64,000 bases of DNA from Imbricaverruca yamaguchii (GCA_034440575.1 JAOTOL010001246.1:356001-420000); one strand, 5' to 3'. Shown: positions 12,650-23,877, counted from the first letter of the stretch. Notes: a model not told the origin generated them from the letters alone. Made by a program: numbers and translations.

Positions 12650-14670
12650 CTTTGACTGCAGGAGAGCGGCTTTAAGTGCCATCAGATGGGAAGAAGAATT
12701 CTCCAATTAAAATGCCTGTGAAATGTGGAAAAGTTCAAATCTTACTTGAAGGAAATTCAGATTAGACATGTCCCCCAAAAGCAAAGACGCAAAAGAAGGG
12801 TAGGAAAGCCAGCATGGCTTACACCAGACTTGATAAAAGCAATTAAGGCAAAGAAAACTGCATTTAGAGTCTTTAAAGGAGCTTCAAATGTTAATCTAAA
12901 GGCGAATCGAAAAGCTAGAGACGCTGTGAAGCAAAAAACCAGAGCAGCAAAGCGAGCAAAAGAACTGGATTTAGCTAGAAACTGTAATGGGGACAGTAAA
13001 ATGTTCTTTAGTTTCTAAAAGCTGAGTAAAGTTTCTAGCACAATTGGTCCACTGGAAGTAAACGGGACTACATTGGGTGAGGATAGTGAGATGGTTGAGG
13101 AGCTGAGCAAGCAGTTTAAATCAGTGTTTACATTGGAAGATATGACCAATCTGCCGACCGTACACCATAGTTCAGTGACATGTGATCTGATAAATGATGT
13201 TGATTTCATTGATAGTGATGTTGTTTACAATCACATCAGGAAAATAAAGCCAAACAAGGCAGCAGGACCTGATGAAATTTATGCTAGGGTGTTGCGGGAA
13301 ACTGAAAAGGAACTGGCATTTCCACTTAGCATAATATTTTGTAGATCAGTTTCACAAAATGAAATTCCAACCGATTGGAAAAGGGATTATGTAGTTCCTA
13401 TTTTCAAGAAAGGAGAAAGAGGTAAAGTTGAAAACTATAGGCCAGTAAGTTCCACATCCCTAGTCTGCAAGGTACTCGAATCAATGATCAAGGATAGAAT
13501 AGTTAGCTATCTGGAAGGTAGCAGATTGATTCAAGATACTCAACATGGGTTTAGAAAAGGACGATCGTGACTCACAAATCTCTTGGACTTTTTTAACTTC
13601 GCCACAGAACAATTTGGTCAGGGAAATCAGGTTGATGTAGCATATCTTGACTTTAGTAAGGCCTTTGACAAGGTACCACATAAACGGTTAATGATACAGC
13701 TTCAGTCCCATGGTATTGCAGGTAGCATCTTAAATGGATACAGTTGTGGATTTCAGATAGACAGCAAAGAGTGATGCTAAATGGTACAGTCATCATGGCA
13801 AAATGTTCTTAGTGGAATCCCCCAGGGGTCAGTACTGGGGTCACTACTGCTCATTATATTTGTAAATAACATTGAAAGTGGCCTAAGCAGTAAAGTTTTG
13901 AAATTTGCGGATGATTTGAAGGTCTTTAGGGCAATAACAGGTCTAGATGAGCATATCTCGCTGCAAAAAGACTTAGACGAACTTGTGAAGTGGTCCGAAG
14001 AATGGCAAATAAAATTTAATTTTCATAAGTGCAAAATCATGCATGTAGGTAAGCAGCATATGAAGGCTCCATACTTGATGGGTGGCCAAGTGCTATCAGT
14101 AACTCAAGAGGAGAAGGATTTAGGTGTTATTCTAAGCACAAAATTGGGGACATCAGAACAGACCAAGGAAGCCAGGAAGAAGGCACTGAGAATGCTCGGG
14201 GCAATAAATAAGAATGTTTCATAGAGAAGTGAGGAAGTCATCAGGAAGCTTTACTGTGCATATGTCAGGCCACATTTGGATTACTGCATCCAAGCTTGGT
14301 CTCCTAGCTATGCAAAAGATTGCTGGCTTTTAGAGAGAGTACAAAAGAGGGCTACAAAAATGGTTAATGGCATAAGCAACCTGGCATATGAGGAAAGATT
14401 GAAAAAGTTGAATATGTTTTCACTTAGATATAGAAGGCTGAGAGGAGATCTCATCGAGGTCTTTCAATTTGTCCATGGTCTGGAGAGGGGATATTTTGGG
14501 GAAATGTTTGAATTAAACAGAAATGATGCAATTAGAGGTCATAAATTCAAAATTAATGTTAACCACAGCAGAACAAGGTTAAGGCAGACTTTCTTCACCA
14601 ACAGGGTAGTAGAACACTGGAACCAGCTGCCAGAAAACATTGTCAGTAGCAGCACATTGGAGATCTTTAA
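12650..14670 (+). pseudogene. CR1-like LINE ORF2, reverse transcriptase part (broken)
   Basis: RT blocks in order: KPAWLTPDLIKAIKAKK (pre-RT linker), KPNKAAGPDEIYARVL, NYRPVSSTSLVCKVLE, QHGFRKGRS, YLDFSKAFDKVPHKRL (catalytic Asp), GIPQGSVLGSLLL, FADDLKVF (catalytic pair), then the thumb region HLDYCIQAWSP..LERVQKRATKM. The parts lie in different frames: stops after QHGFRKGRS (13568-13570) and within the core at 13740-13775 and 14222. The frame is finally interrupted at 14671 by a TTAA element; the last codons (NSIDNHYKNRGLAF equivalent) resume at 16018. Not functional. Confidence 0.88.
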
Positions 14671-16013
14671 CACGCGCACTGGAAGGAGGGGGGGGGCGAA
14701 ATCCGCCCACCCCTCGGTTTTTCGTTGATAACTCCAGATTTTACCGGCCGATATACGCCATGCTTTGTGTACCTGCCAATAAATGATCGGCGCGTTGTTT
14801 GAAGTAAGACAAATGAAAATCGACCGAATTTTTTTTTCGAGTTAGGGGACGCTAAATTCAAAAAACATTTCAGCGGCAGATCACAAATATCGGAGCTGAT
14901 GCGCTTCCCGTATATTAGCAAAAAGGAAGTGTTCTTGGCAAAACTAGCGACTTGTTTGATGTACATTGTCATGCTACATTGTTCCAGAGTCATGCCAAGT
15001 CACCGAGGTCAAGTCAGGTCAAGTTCATAACAGGTTAACACACGCCATAGAGGGTGTATGGCGAAATCCGCCAATCCTTCCGATTTTTCGTACATAACTC
15101 CATATTGTACCGGCCGATATACGTCATATTTTTCGCGCACCTGCTTAGAAATGACCGGCGCATTGCTTAAAGCAGGAAAAGTGGAAATCGGCCGAGACGT
15201 TTTCAAGTTAGGGGCCGTTAAATAAAAACAATTCGCAGCGCCAGACCACAAAAATCGGCGCTGATGCGCTTCCCGTATATTGGCAATAGGGAAGTGTTCA
15301 TGACAACACTAGCGACTTGTTTGATGCATATTGTTATGCTATATAATTTAAAAGTCATGTTAGGTCGCCGAGGTCAAGTCAGGTCAAGTTCATGATAGGC
15401 TAATGGAACCAAACTTGGTCAACTGGAATGTGTCATAAATGCAAATGACTGTCATGCGATTGATGTCACTTTACATGTTACTCCCTATACATCCCGAAAT
15501 CTACTGTTTGCCATTGTGTGCCTAAGCGTTTCCATACATTATTCATGTATTTCACTCCTTTCTTTGCGAAGCCGATTGTGCGGAGCCGCCCAACGGAGCA
15601 GTCAGGATTTGAGCCCGGTTCCGGTTACTGGAGCAGGTAATGACCCAATAAAGTGCTCCTATATAGGTGACCTGAGGTCAAATTGCGGATCTGACATCTA
15701 TATTGTATCATTATTAATGTCCAAAACATCATTAATGCCAATTTTGGAGCATTCAAACACAACCACAGCGATCCATAACAATGGCAATCCAAGCCACGCA
15801 AAACCAGAAAAGTTTGCTATTCTGATCTCATTTGACCTTGAAGATATTGACCGAAGGTCATGAACTTTGCACACAATAGAGTTCTCTATCATGCCCATCC
15901 ACCCTGTGAATTTCGTTGCTCTAGCCTTCATAGGAGCTGAGATCTTAGGGGGGGCGGAATCCGCCCCCTCCCCGCCAGTGCGCGTTATTTTCGGAGGCCC
16001 TCCAGGGCGCGTG
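14671..16013 (+). mobile_element. TTAA-flanked non-autonomous element, composite, inserted in the LINE
   Basis: The ends CACGCGCACTGGAAGG and CCTCCAGGGCGCGTG are inverted repeats, flanked by TTAA at 14667-14670 and 16014-16017. The LINE copies at 1693 and 48747 have the uninterrupted site with a single TTAA. TTAA target duplications are typical of piggyBac and Kolobok transposons; there is no transposase here, so the superfamily is open. The first ~365 bp (14671-15034) are a second version of the segment 15039-15400: both carry the GGCGAAATCCGCC block, the CCGGCCGATATACG block and the GAGGTCAAGTCAGGTCAAG block. At 15035 a TTAA followed by CACACGCC starts a complete element that ends at 16013, of the same length class as the one at 19273-20243. 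Confidence 0.85.
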
Positions 16014-16204
16014 TTAAAAACAGCATAGACAATCATTATAAGAATAGAGGGCTTGCTTTTCAGTATTACAGGGAGGGCTGATTGACAGATTTGGTGGGCA
16101 ACTGGTTCAGTGTACAGAGTGCAACCAAGAAGGGACCTTGTAGCTCACAGTTGCACTAATATTTTATGTCTTTATGTCTTTATGTCTTTATGTCTCTATT
16201 GCTT

Positions 16205-17040
16205 GGTACCTGATGTGGGTAGGTTATGGCGAAGATAAAATAAGAGGCGACCAAAGAACTCGGTTTTACTTTCAACTCTAGAAATTTGTACCATTTGGTT
16301 GCATTATAATATGGCACAAGCCACGTCGAGTTACACCCAGTTGGTGCAAATTGAACCCATGGCGACGAATCGCGAGGACTTCGAACAATTCAAACTAACC
16401 TTTGACCTATAGGTTTGACCTTGACGTTTACAAATGTTACTCGAGGGTTCACCATGGGTTGTCGCTTGATAGTGGATTCGGGTAGGCTTGGGAGAAAACC
16501 ACAAAAAGTGAGGAGACCGAGGAAATTTTATTGAATTTTCATCTGTCAAGATTACTTCTAAATTTCAACTTTCTGATGCTGCACAACAAGACAACACGAA
16601 TGACACAACACGAATGGCATCCATTTTCTGCAAATTAAAGCCATAGCGACGAAACGCGAGGACATCGAAGAACTCAATGAAACCATTGACCTCACCACTG
16701 ATTATTGTTTGATACCAGATTTGGATGGGTTTTAGAGAAAACAAAATTAGGTGATCGAAAGATCAGCTTGTCCTTTGTCTTTGAAATAAAAAATATTGCT
16801 TAGCTTTCTGATACTGCGTCGCAAGCCACGTTGAATGACGCTCATTTGATGGAAATTGAGGTGAATGCATCCGAATCTCGCGTTCGGTCGATAGCGCTTC
16901 AAAATTGTCATCTAATAAATCAAGCTAACCTTTCACCTAGAAGTTTGACCTTGACATGCACCGATTTGAAATGTTGCCCGATGATTCACCACAGGCTATT
17001 GCTTGATACCAGATTTGGGTAGGTTTTGGCGAGGAAAAAA
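16205..17040 (+). repeat. ~235-270-bp monomers, right part of array
   Basis: Anchors equivalent to CACGTCGAATGAC occur at 16322, 16592 and 16827, spaced 270 and 235 bases. The order of blocks is the same as in the left part (10660-11104) and in the second element copy, where anchors fall at 63369, 63640 and 63877 with spacings 271 and 237. The monomers are too diverged from each other to be a young satellite but their order is conserved between the two element copies, so they are part of the element. Confidence 0.75.
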
Positions 17041-17773
17041 TGAGAGACAACAGAAGAAACCGGTTTGCGTTGAACCTTGACCGTTAAAGTGGGAATGTGA
17101 GACCTATGTATTTCCTTCCAGCGTGTTCAGTGTGGTAAGCATTTGTGGTAATTGATTCGAACGATCATAAACCCGTCGCTTAATGCCCATACCAATAAAG
17201 ATACGCCTCTGGCGAACTCGTCGCTGAATACGAATACGAATACGTTACGTTGACTTGACGTACGTGCTTAACGCTGTCCACGACTTACCTCAATAATCTG
17301 CAAGGCACCCAAGTACACACAGAGTCACATTTGTTCCACAAATGTCAATATATGAGCACGGAAATGCCACCTAAGACGCATGAAGCCCTGAGATAATGCA
17401 AATTTGTGGCCTAGCAGAGCACAATATTTGACCCAAGAGAAAACAGAAGATGGAGAAGATTCATGTTATTCAATATTGGCTGGAAGCAGTAATTTTTAAC
17501 ATTTGCCGATTTCCAATTCGGATATTTTGTGACGACAGAGAGCCTGTAAATCTCGTTGATTGGCTAGATAGGGTTTTAGTATTTTTGGTGATCCTCTTGC
17601 ATATATGTTTTCACTTTATAAATGATTAGGTAGAATTTTGCGGAGATGATACTTAGGTAGCTGAGGCTTGGGGGACACGGAAAAAATTGGGGGGACAAAT
17701 GGTCACTTTTTACAAATTGGGGGGACATGTCCCCCAGCCTCCAACCGTTAATGGCTACACCCATGCGTATTTT

Positions 17774-18677
17774 TGGCGTATAAAGTAGGACAATTGGCTT
17801 GTTTTTGTGATGAAAGCCTCGTTCACTCTCAAAAGACGCATTTAAAATAAAACACATCAATATTTTTTTATTGGTAAGCATTGATAGCAAGAACATGTCG
17901 GCTACAAAACTGTTCTTAAAACGAATAGGTTACTTGTAATACCCGCTACTTGTCCTTAATATAAGGAAGTAGCAAAAGTACGACATCTTTGATGCATTCA
18001 GTATTCAAAATCTGCAAAATGCATTTCGTTGTTCACTGGCGGATGCAAGGGGGCCATTCCGTCCATGTCCCCACCCCCCCCCCCCACCCCACCCCGAAGC
18101 GCCTCAAAGTGTTCCATCATGTCTTTTGTCCCTCCCCCGAAACCAACAGAAGTAACTAAATTAAAATATGCTAGCTTTGGCCGGGGTTAAAATAGCGTTC
18201 CGGGTGAAAGATTCTCCAATATTAAATATATTTGTAATAATCGTTTCCAAGCCCAACATGGTAGCATAGTAGATTATGACGCGCATCAAGATTTCTATGC
18301 TGTTGAAGTTCTGCTAACAGCAAGTGTTGACAAAATCAGCAGTTTCATTATTCCTTAGTCAGATAGCTTCATGAAATTAGCTTCGCCAGTAACGGGCAAG
18401 CAAACCCAGTGAGCCAGATTTCGAAAGCGAAATTTGACCAGGATGTTTTGAGCGTATATTCAGTTGAGCCCAGTTGAACAACATGTTTCGTATGTTGGTG
18501 TTGTGGTCCGCTAAGATGAAGAGACGGGCTACATTGGCTGATTATTTTTTTATCAAGAAGAATAGCAAGAGGAAGTATGTAGGCATATAGATCCTGAATA
18601 AGAAATAACTGGTGGGTTCGCACGTAAGAAAGATTCGTGTGGTAGGACCGGGTATATCAAACTTTAATGGTTTTATT
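17774..18677. other. No gene recognised
   Basis: AT-rich, with a poly-C stretch at about 18073-18087 next to a GGCGGATGCAAGGGGGCC segment that looks like a further transposon terminus. No coding signal. Confidence 0.3.
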
Positions 18678-18990
18678 CAGGGGTGTTGATTCTTGAAAAG
18701 CATTGGGGGGCCGAAGTGTACAGGTCCTCTCCCACCCCCACCCTCACCCCCACCCCAAGCAAAAACTTATCGGATTTCGCATACTATACTTTCCGACCTC
18801 AATAATTCTTATTTGTATTTGTTGATGTGTATGTTTATGTTTCTTCAGCATCCAACTGTCCAGTAATTGGTGAAGTCACATAAGCAAAAGAGCAGTGCAC
18901 CGTGCATCTCAACATAAAAACTGTTAGACGTAGCATGTGACTACATCGTCATCGTCAACGTCATCGTCATCGTCATTATTGCAGCTTATG
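18678..18990 (+). mobile_element. hAT-like MITE, left half (same family as 2224-3059)
   Basis: Starts CAGGGGTGTTGATTC and continues with the family's poly-G, GAAGTGTACTGG-like, CATCGGATTTCGC and GTGTATGTTTATGTTT blocks, through AGCAAAAGAGCAGTGCACC. It then leaves the family consensus and enters a CATCGT hexanucleotide stretch (about 18945-18980). The right terminal repeat was not found. The copy at 21143 leaves the consensus at the same block and into the same CATCGT repeat, so this is a distinct subfamily rather than random truncation. Confidence 0.75.
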
Positions 18991-19268
18991 GTAGGTATCT
19001 ATGTGACAAACTAGCATATACCCTCATGAAGCTAACAAATCGGATAGGTTTGGTTAGGTTGGGTTAGGCTAGACTTCTGCATTAAGTTGGAAGAATTATT
19101 TTAAGAAAAACAATTTTGGGGATGTTTTTCAAAAAATTGATCCTTCAAAAATGGGTCAGGCTAGGTTACGTTAGGTTAAGTTTTTTTAGTTAAACTTTTT
19201 ATGCAAGGAGTTGAAAATTTTACATTAAAAAAAATATTTTCTTGCATGGAAGGTTATGCTAAGTTCGG
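18991..19268. other. GGTTAGG-rich AT sequence
   Basis: Short GGTTAGGTTGGGTTAGG-like runs around 19050-19075 and 19150-19180 in AT-rich DNA. Too short and irregular for a telomeric array. Confidence 0.4.
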
Positions 19269-19272
19269 TTAA

Positions 19273-20243
19273 CACGCGCCCTGGAGGGCCTCTGAAAATT
19301 ACGAGCACTGGAGGGGGTGATTAAACCCACCCTATAAGACCTTGCCTGCTATTAAAGCTGGAGCAACGAAATTCAAAGGGTGGATGGATACGGTAGTGAA
19401 CTCTATTGCGTGCAAATTTCATGACCTTTGGTCATTATCTTCAGGGCCAAATGGGATAAAAATATCCAAAATAATTGGTTTTCGTGGCTTGGCTTGTCAT
19501 TGTTATGGATCCCTGTGATTGTGTTTAAGTGCTCCAAAAAAAGGCGTCAATGATGTTTTAGACATTGGTAATGATGCAATGCAGATGCTAGACCCGGCAT
19601 TTGACCACAGGTCACATATATAGCAGGATTATATCAGGTCATTACCTGCCCCAGCTACCGGAACCAGGCCGCCAGCCCGACTGCTCCGTTGGGGGGCTCG
19701 GCGCAATCCGATTCGCGAAGAAAGGAATGAAGTACATAAATAAAGTATTGAAACGCTTAGGTACACAATGACAAACAGTAGTTTTCAGGATGTGTGTGGA
19801 GTAACATGAAAAGTGACATCAATCGCATGACGGTCATTTGCATTTATGAGTACATTCCAGTCGACCAAGTTTGGTTCCATTAACCTGTCATGAACTTGAC
19901 CTGACTTGACCTCGGTGAAAAAAACATGACTTAAAAAAGTATATATAATAACAATACACATCAAATAATTCGTTAGTTTTACCAAGGACACTTCCTTTTT
20001 GCCAATATACGGGAAGCACATCAGCGCTGATTTTTGTTATCTCCCATTGCGAATGTGTTTTATATTAAAGGACCCTAACTCGAAAAACATTAGGCAGATT
20101 TCCGTATTCTTGCTTTAAACGACGTGCCAGTCATTTCTAAGCAGGTACGCAAACAAAGGCGTATATCGGCCGGTAAAATCTGGAGTTATGTATTTTAAAA
20201 AACCGGAGGGGTGGGCAGAGTTCGCCCCCCTCCAGAGCGCGTG
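19273..20243 (-). mobile_element. TTAA-flanked non-autonomous element, single complete copy
   Basis: Ends CACGCGCCCTGGAGGG and CCCCCTCCAGAGCGCGTG are inverted repeats. Flanks are TTAA (19269-19272) and CTAA (20244-20247). Read on the minus strand it matches 15039-16013 through its whole length, including the blocks around CCGGCCGATATACGC, the GAGGTCAAGTCAGGTCAAG block and the segment GCTCCAACGA..CATGACCTTTGG. Length is 971 bp. It holds no open frame worth calling. Several AGGTCA/TGACCT motifs are present. Confidence 0.85.
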
Positions 20244-20249
20244 CTAACC

Positions 20250-20880
20250 TCGCCTAACCACCCATTGGAGATATAATCATGGATTGATGTTCAAATGGGT
20301 TCTTTTGATAGACGCAATACTTTGTTGTTCTTGTTCTGGCAAGATAGCTGTCAGCACTAAGATGTCTAGGAATAGAATGTTGTGAACTCAAAGGTGCATA
20401 TTGAAGTATATGTCTGTCTTTATTTTCAGTCTGAATTCTCCATCTCAACCTTCTCCTAAAGGGGTAGCTTCTGCCTCCAACCTCTCCTGTCTCGATCTTC
20501 TGCCTGCATCAGAAGTTGCCCCCAGCTCAGCCTCTGCCTGCTGAGATCCAGAGTTGCACCACCCTAATGAGACTGAGATCAGGTTGCTTGCTGTTACTCC
20601 AAGTAAGTAAGAAGTTCACATTAACAATTTTCTCACTAATGATTGTCTTGGAGCCAGCTCCTAATGTGGTTAGGTAAACAGCAGGTCAAGTTTTTGCACT
20701 GTGGAATGAACGGGAATACAACAAGTATGCAACCGGTTTAATGGTTCTAGCTTACCGTGCAAAATATTGACAACTTTTAGATGTATTTTTTCTTGAACAG
20801 AGGGAAACCTATTGCTGATGCCAAAATAATTTGGCATATGCCATGGTGAGTGTATACTACGTGTGTCAAGACAGCCCATG
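20250..20880. other. No gene recognised
   Basis: Pyrimidine-rich around 20440-20540 (CTGCCTCCAACCTCTCCTG-like). No recognisable domain or repeat element. Confidence 0.3.
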
Positions 20881-20881
20881 G

Positions 20882-21140
20882 TCAGCCCACGCTCAGCCCA
20901 CGCTCAGCCCACGCTCACCCCATAATAACGGTTCCTTCAAAACGCTCAAAATATAGCATAGCATACATCTTAACCGACTGAGCACAATGGTAGTCTCAAG
21001 AGTCTAATGCATGCAGTAGCTTAGCTCATATAACGCTCAGCCAACGCTCAGCCCACGCTCAGCCCACGCTCACCCCATAATAGCGGCCCCTTCAAAAACG
21101 CGCAAAATATGGCATAGCATCGCATAGCATAGCATCTCCA
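20882..21140. repeat. Duplicated segment containing 11-bp repeats
   Basis: Two segments (about 20882-20967 and 21031-21140) each start with three to four tandem copies of CCACGCTCAGC, then CACCCCATAATA, CGG..CCTTCAAAA and ATAGCATAGCAT. About 65 bases separate them. This is a local duplication of a short tandem array with its right flank. Confidence 0.8.
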
Positions 21141-21142
21141 CC

Positions 21143-21482
21143 CAGGGGTGTCGATTTTTGAAAAACGTTGGGGGGGGGGGCTGAAGTGTACTGGACCCCC
21201 TCTCCATCCCCCAACCAAAAACTCATCGGATTTCGCACACTATATTTTTAGACCTAAATAATTTTGATTTTTTTCACGATGCATATGTTTATGCTTTTTC
21301 AGCATCCTCGCTAACGGGGAAATCGTCCAGTAGCAGGAGAAGTCACATAAGCAAAAGAGCAGTGCACAGTACATGTCAATACAAACTGTGAGTCATAGCA
21401 TGCTACTACAGTGTCATTCAGTGGACTCGGGCGCATCGTCATTGTCAACGTTATCGTCATCGTCATCGTCATCGTCATCTTG
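21143..21482 (+). mobile_element. hAT-like MITE, left half ending in CATCGT and TA repeats
   Basis: Starts CAGGGGTGTCGATTTTTG followed by poly-G and the same ordered blocks as 2224-2455. Like 18678-18990 it runs into a CATCGT repeat (about 21440-21478), here continuing into a (TA)n microsatellite. No right terminus was found. Confidence 0.75.
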
Positions 21483-21484
21483 TA

Positions 21485-21542
<58 letters not shown>

Positions 21543-21545
21543 AAA
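21483..21545. repeat. (TA)n microsatellite
   Basis: About 30 TA units with one break (TTATATAT at 21530). The tyrosine-isoleucine frames it creates are artefacts. Confidence 0.97.
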
Positions 21546-23411
21546 TATAAATGAAAACTTGCCGGTAATTCCCGTTATTATATGCCAGCCATTTATATAT
21601 AAAATATTTGAACAGGAGGGAGAGGGTAGAAATCCACTGACTTCGGAACGATGGTGATGGGTTTGATATCTTCCAGCGCCATATTAAGTTGTTCCTACTC
21701 ATCTCAGCGTAAGATAATATTGGGTACTTATGAAATATACTGGTCGAAATCCGGCGACTATTTGCATGAGTGTTGCTTGAGCCACCTCGAAATCCGTTTG
21801 CCCACGCATGCAACTAGATACGCCACTGTCCACGATACTCCATCTCGGATGTGTGAACTTCGAGTCTTAATCACTGAAAAGGGCTTACTTAGATCTCCAA
21901 TGCAAAATCCAGCCCATGAAACATAGATGTTTCTGTTGTTGGGGAAGGCAAGGTGGTGCGAACAGTATGAAAGTTTCTCGTACAACCTCAAAACACTGCA
22001 GCTTAACTTTGTTGATTCCTTGGTTTTTCAACATTTGGAGACAGCTGGAAAAAAAACTTTCCCGTGCACCAGCCTTGAAGGCCTGTCGACAGCACTGACC
22101 ATGAGTGTATCCCAGAGTGAGGCCACAGAGTGACCAACTCCCTCCCTGAAATGATGAAACTTCAATTGGAATTGACCTGAAATTGAATACTCAGCGTACT
22201 GAAGCTTATAATATTTGTATGAATATACACAATCATGTTTCAGCCTCTTTTTCCACGTCATTTTGAAATAAGGGAAAACCACACATGATTAATGCTAGAA
22301 CATTGCAACCAGGTATTTGTACAAAATGCTGAAATTATTTGCCATCGGTAAAATTTGCCTTACTTGTCAGAAAAAGCTGCGGCTTAGTGTTCTATTCATC
22401 TCTGTAGGCATGAATGGCCACAAATCCTCTTCTTAATAGCATCCTTTGTTCTGCAGTTGGTCCAATTGTTATCCCAAGTGCATTCAGTGTGCCTCTTCCT
22501 TTAGAGGTCATGTGTCGTTGTTAACTAGCTGATGCACACAATGCACCTCAAGTCACTAAGATTTATGGTTTAGGATATTACCATTCAAAAGAATGCTTCA
22601 ATGCACATGCACTCCAGTAAGAAAATTGCATTAATTATGCATGGTAATTCATAAGCAAATTAAGTTGACAAAAACATCATAGTTGGAAAGAAGGATATTT
22701 GCATCAAATGCACTTTAATGTTGCCTTAAAGCTCTGGAGCAATTCCGACATGCATATACTTATTCACAGATATAATTGTAAAATTCACGCTGATAACCTC
22801 CATCTCGGATGCCTCCCAATTAATCTACAAAATACACCACCTTCTTATTGCTTAACACAGGGCTAGAGAGCAGATAGAGAGACACATGTCATGCCAAATA
22901 TATTTACTTTTTAGTGCCATCTAATGGTTTCCATATGTTGGGCAATGGGTATTGAACTATGGTTATATCTGTCATAACATGTATGTTGCTTTCATCTGGT
23001 GTTCATTGCACATTCAAGATTATAATATTCCAAGGCATGGGTAGCGAAGCTTTTCTCCAAAGGGAGGTTAGGATAGGTTAGATTAAGTGATGCTGCATTT
23101 TTTCTGCATGTCATTTTTATTCTGCTTCCTAAACAAAATTTCTTTTTTGTTGTTATTTTGCATACAACCTGAAAAGTAAGCATTTGCACAGAAAATGAGT
23201 GGTTCCATCATCTTAGTCACCTTCATAAGCATTGCATTGGAATGATAAGTTACAAGGATTCATAAACAATTATAGTATGCATTTACCGGTAAGCCTAGGG
23301 TCATATTTGGTAAAACCAGCTATGGTTTTGATTGCAGTGCGTAAAACTTTAAGCGCTATGAATGATAACAGGTTGAAGGTTGTTGTATCCCATGAACTGA
23401 AGACATTCTGC
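21546..23411. other. No gene recognised
   Basis: AT-rich, with several short frames (21651-21926, 21927-22133, 22028-22282) lacking motifs. A GGTTAGGATAGGTTAG stretch lies at 23066-23081. I see no complete element. Confidence 0.3.
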
Positions 23412-23812
23412 ACCAAACTTAAGAGCATGTTCAATACCCCAGGAACCCAAATAATACTCCTCAGCCTCATATTCCCACGCCAACACTCAGAAACACCGTA
23501 TGCCAAACCACAACACTCTCATGTCTTCACTGCGCCACAGCTGAATCTTAGCCAGATTATAATACGTATTTGGAATGTTTACGTGACGTCACCATATATA
23601 CCAAAAAACGGGGCGGGGATGGCCGAGTGGTTAAGGTGTCGGGCTATGGGTACCAAAGGTCCCGGGTTCGACTCTAGCGTCACTCAGGACATTTCCCAAT
23701 CCCGCGGCCCACCGGCGAAACAGTGTGGGCGGCGCTATTAGCCGTGAATGTGTATAAAGTGTGTCATGAACCAACCAATAAACAAACAAACAAATATATA
23801 CCAAAATCCTGG
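23412..23812 (+). repeat. Long direct repeat, left copy (with SINE inside)
   Basis: Starts ACCAAACTTAAGAGCATG and, after removal of the SINE at 23607-23806, ends ATCCTGG at 23812. It matches 25457-25657 with a handful of scattered differences. Both copies start and stop at exactly the borders of the intervening LINE remnant (23813-25456), which is the expected geometry of an unusually long target-site duplication of about 200 bp. The alternative, two members of an unrelated dispersed repeat, is less likely given the exact borders. Confidence 0.75.
23607..23793 (+). mobile_element. tRNA-derived SINE with perfect 13-bp TSD
   Basis: The head has an RNA polymerase III A box (TGGCCGAGTGG at about 23620) and B box (GGTTCGACTC at about 23664), in a tRNA-like sequence of the Ser/Leu type. 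A ~100-bp tRNA-unrelated body follows, and the tail is (AAAC)n. It is flanked by ATATATACCAAAA at 23594-23606 and at 23794-23806. The empty site is preserved in the right direct repeat (ATATATACCAAAATCC at 25639-25654), so the insertion is certain. The A-rich tail with AAAC units suggests mobilisation by an unidentified LINE. Confidence 0.92.
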
Positions 23813-23877
23813 TAAGTTATCATATATTCACAAAAGATGTTTCACCATTGCATTTCACTTAACAAGGACATTCATAC

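Larger units (their letters stand above)
11112..16197 (+). mobile_element. CR1-like LINE, nearly complete but decayed, with nested TTAA element
   Basis: Order of parts: truncated ORF1 (from 11113), endonuclease, RT, 3' UTR, and an octamer tail TTTATGTC x3-4. Flanks ATTGCTT at 11105-11111 and at 16198-16204 are a short target duplication; the same site appears once and uninterrupted at 63784-63790 in the other copy of the host element, so the insertion is proved by an empty site. Compared with the minus-strand copy at 28577-33490 it lacks the coiled-coil N-terminus of ORF1 and the 5' monomers. About 1.34 kb near its 3' end is a foreign TTAA-flanked element. Several stops and frameshifts break ORF2. 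Confidence 0.9.
9443..17765 (+). mobile_element. Long non-autonomous TIR element with internal ~250-bp monomers, interrupted by a nested LINE
   Basis: The left end reads CATGGGTGTAACCA (9443) and the right end TGGCTACACCCATG (ends 17765), so the termini are inverted repeats. The flanks CATGTTTT (9435-9442) and CGTATTTT (17766-17773) agree at six of eight positions, both differences being transitions, consistent with an old 8-bp target duplication of hAT type. A second copy begins at 62421 with the same terminus and runs to the window end. Removing the LINE at 11112-16197 leaves about 3.2 kb. The interior contains poly-G, a stretch shared with 62460-63350, and diverged tandem monomers. No transposase is visible. 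The pairing of the two distant ends is inference, supported by the matching termini and the second copy. Confidence 0.68.

Noticed and set aside
19050..19180. Telomeric TTAGG repeat
   Set aside because: Only a few irregular GGTTAGG-like words in AT-rich DNA; no array.
23613..23690. Genuine tRNA gene
   Set aside because: A and B boxes are present but a non-tRNA body, AAAC tail and perfect target duplications show a SINE.
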